This document shows, in pieces, positions 6,367 through 7,521 of a DNA stretch of 7,521 bases. Each line of letters begins with the position of its first letter. Position 1 is the stretch's first letter. Position numbers and translations under genes: made by a program. Origin of the DNA: an uncultured Gammaproteobacteria bacterium (GTDB lineage: Bacteria; Pseudomonadota; Gammaproteobacteria; Pseudomonadales; Azotimanducaceae_A); assembly GCA_913049565.1 (NCBI GenBank), contig CAJWZG010000140.1, positions 1 to 7,521 on the forward strand, written 5' to 3'. The notes below the pieces were generated by a model. The model searched no databases. It had not been told where the DNA came from and saw only the letters and a program-made list of their open reading frames with translations.

Positions 6367-7171
6367 CGGTGATCCAACCGCTCCATGAATCGGCATACAG
6401 CGCCGGTTCAGCCAATCCAGCAACTCGCATCGCTAAAATGTTGTGGGTGGCAGTGACGCCCGAACCGCAGTAGCATACAGTGGTTTGAGCATCGACTGAA
6501 CGAAAGCGTTCGTTCAACGCGTCAGCGGCTTTAAAAAGACCTGATGGTTGCAGATTGCCTGTTGAGGGCAAACACACCGCAGCAGGAATATGACCAGCAA
6601 CGGGATCGATGGGTTCTTGCTCGCCACGAAATCGCTCGGCGCTGCGGGCATCGACTAGAGTATGTCTTTTGCTTTGTAGATTGGCGTCCACCTCGTGCAC
6701 CTGCCAAGTGCGGGTTAGCGCAGTTTTAGGTTGAAAGTCGCTGGGCTCTAATGGCTCGACGGGACCGCTAGCGAGAGGCTGCCGCCACTGCTTGAGGCCC
6801 CCGTTTAGTACGGCAGTAGTCTGATGGCCAAGCCATCGAAACATCCACCAACCTCGGGCTGCCATCTGCCCTCCGGCGTCGTCATAGAGAACAACTTGCT
6901 CATCGTTGTTCACTCCCCAGCGACGTACCTGCGCCAGCCAAGCCTCTCGGGTTGGCAAGGGATGACGACCGTTTTTCCCGGGTGCAACCGCCAGGTGACG
7001 GTCTAAGTCTGCGTGAACTGCGCCGCTGATATGACCAGACTCGAAAAGCTGTAAACCGAGTTTCGGCTCGCCCAAGCGAGCGCGACAGTCAAACACGCGT
7101 ACCGGCAGTTCCTCAGTCATTGCGTGGGCGAGTTGAGCAGCGCTGATTAGCGTTGTATAGCTGTCGGTCAT
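6332..7171 (-). CDS. sseA: 3-mercaptopyruvate sulfurtransferase (tandem rhodanese domains)
   Basis: This enzyme takes sulfane sulfur from 3-mercaptopyruvate (or thiosulfate) onto an active-site cysteine persulfide and passes it to an acceptor thiol. The protein has 279 residues, standard for the two-domain family. The N-terminal, catalytically silent rhodanese domain (about 1-130) includes GHISGAVHADLD (47-58), RHPLPT (69-74) and VLYDDAGGQMAARGWW (94-109). The C-terminal domain includes VDARSAERFRG (173-183) and GHIPAAVCLP (193-202). Its active loop CGSGVT starts at C235. CG[S/T]GVT is the pattern typical of mercaptopyruvate enzymes; thiosulfate rhodaneses usually have a basic residue after the Cys. 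The C-terminal YADSWSGW (259-266) matches the family's usual YxGSWSEW with two changes. The start at 7171 has GGAA five bases before it; the in-frame ATG at 7222 would run into argS. It follows argS by 34 bases and overlaps or abuts mnmC, so co-transcription is likely. Specificity is inferred from the loop only. Confidence 0.88.
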   Translation of the reverse strand: MTDSYTTLISAAQLAHAMTEELPVRVFDCRARLGEPKLGLQLFESGHISGAVHADLDRHLAVAPGKNGRHPLPTREAWLAQVRRWGVNNDEQVVLYDDAGGQMAARGWWMFRWLGHQTTAVLNGGLKQWRQPLASGPVEPLEPSDFQPKTALTRTWQVHEVDANLQSKRHTLVDARSAERFRGEQEPIDPVAGHIPAAVCLPSTGNLQPSGLFKAADALNERFRSVDAQTTVCYCGSGVTATHNILAMRVAGLAEPALYADSWSGWITDDTRPIAQGET

Positions 7172-7176
7172 ACAAA

Positions 7177-7180
7177 TTCC
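7177..7180 (-). promoter_or_regulatory. Ribosome binding site deciding the sseA start
   Basis: On the minus strand GGAA is followed by five bases and then the ATG at 7171. It lies in the 34-base gap after the argS stop and favours this start over the in-frame ATG at 7222, which would place 17 extra unconserved-looking residues inside argS. Confidence 0.5.
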
Positions 7181-7205
7181 GGTAGCAAGATGCGAGTGCC
7201 GGTGA

Positions 7206-7521
7206 CTACATGCGTTCGGCAACAGTAATGCCGAGCAGCGTCAGGCCGCTAGCCAGCACGTCGCCGGTTTGTCGGGTTAGCACCAGCCGCCGAGTCTTAA
7301 CGTTATCGGTACTGGTGAGAATCGGGCACTGCTCGTAAAACTGCGTGAAGCGGCCAGCGAGGTCATAAAGGTAGGCACACAGCTGATGTGGGTAGCCCTC
7401 TTGAGCAACCTGTTCGAGCAGATCCTGATAGCCTGCGATCGTCACCGCCAACCGACGCTCGGGTTCGTCCACGCTAACAACTTGTGTCGGCAGACTTGTG
7501 GGATCAACGCCGCCGCGTGTA
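7206..7521 (-). CDS. argS: Arginyl-tRNA synthetase, C-terminal fragment (5' end outside window)
   Basis: About 105 residues of the C-terminal anticodon-binding (DALR) domain of arginyl-tRNA synthetase are visible; the catalytic core lies beyond the right edge. The frame stays open to base 7521, and the in-frame GTG at 7472 is only an internal codon. Diagnostic features are the helical segment QLCAYLYDLAGRFTQFYE and the run QCPIL, then TRRLVLTRQTGDVLASGL, and the terminal LLGITVAERM just before TAG. These match the conserved ArgS ending (...LLGIxxxERM). The enzyme charges tRNA-Arg in the cytoplasm. The synthetase active site cannot be checked here. sseA starts 34 bases after the stop on the same strand, so argS probably heads or precedes the sseA-mnmC unit. 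Confidence 0.88.
   Translation of the reverse strand, partial: TRGGVDPTSLPTQVVSVDEPERRLAVTIAGYQDLLEQVAQEGYPHQLCAYLYDLAGRFTQFYEQCPILTSTDNVKTRRLVLTRQTGDVLASGLTLLGITVAERM

Noticed and set aside
6367..6423. N-terminal extension of MnmC to 6423
   Set aside because: The extra 19 residues lie in the coding region of sseA and have no counterpart in the MnmC family as I know it.
7172..7222. N-terminal extension of SseA to 7222
   Set aside because: It would overlap the argS end, adds His-rich unconserved residues, and 7171 has a better ribosome site.
1..7521. CRISPR array, mobile element, toxin-antitoxin or defence genes
   Set aside because: No regularly spaced repeats, terminal inverted repeats or transposase motifs were seen. 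All sizeable frames are accounted for by housekeeping families.

Overview
The window looks like a stretch of gammaproteobacterial chromosome. The pointers are an Hda-type DnaA regulator, a DUF2066 protein directly upstream of it, a fused two-domain MnmC, and an SseA-type sulfurtransferase. I would guess a marine lineage near the OM60/Cellvibrionales group, but only weakly, because the sequence itself does not settle it. Base composition looks moderate and even. I see no tRNA, rRNA, insertion sequence, CRISPR array or long repeat. Coding density is very high, and no gene-free stretch exceeds about 65 bases.

Left half, plus strand (1-4496). The C-terminal part of a DUF2066 protein enters from the left edge. 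It is followed by a CDP-alcohol phosphatidyltransferase (GTG start) and hda (TTG start). These three are joined by two 4-base stop/start overlaps (GTGA at 742-745, TTGA at 1344-1347), so they almost certainly form one translationally coupled unit. After a 51-base gap comes a MurG-family glycosyltransferase. It looks more like the second, Bacillus-type MurG than the division-cluster MurG of enterics. A 63-base gap with a good candidate sigma-70 promoter then leads to a short SerA-type 3-phosphoglycerate dehydrogenase with an ACT domain.

Right half, minus strand (4513-7521). Read from the right edge, this is the 3' end of argS, then a 3-mercaptopyruvate-type sulfurtransferase (sseA), then mnmC. 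They are tightly spaced and probably form an operon themed on tRNA and sulfur. The two halves converge, with only 16 bases between the serA and mnmC stop codons.

How the genes may work together. Phospholipid synthesis and Hda both bear on the nucleotide state of the initiator DnaA. MurG-like and SerA proteins feed the cell envelope and serine metabolism. ArgS, SseA and MnmC touch tRNA charging, sulfur handling and wobble-uridine modification. The most unusual items are the extra Bacillus-type MurG, the degenerate clamp-binding motif of Hda, and the compact oxidoreductase half of MnmC. I found no defence system, mobile element or clearly undescribed multi-gene system.
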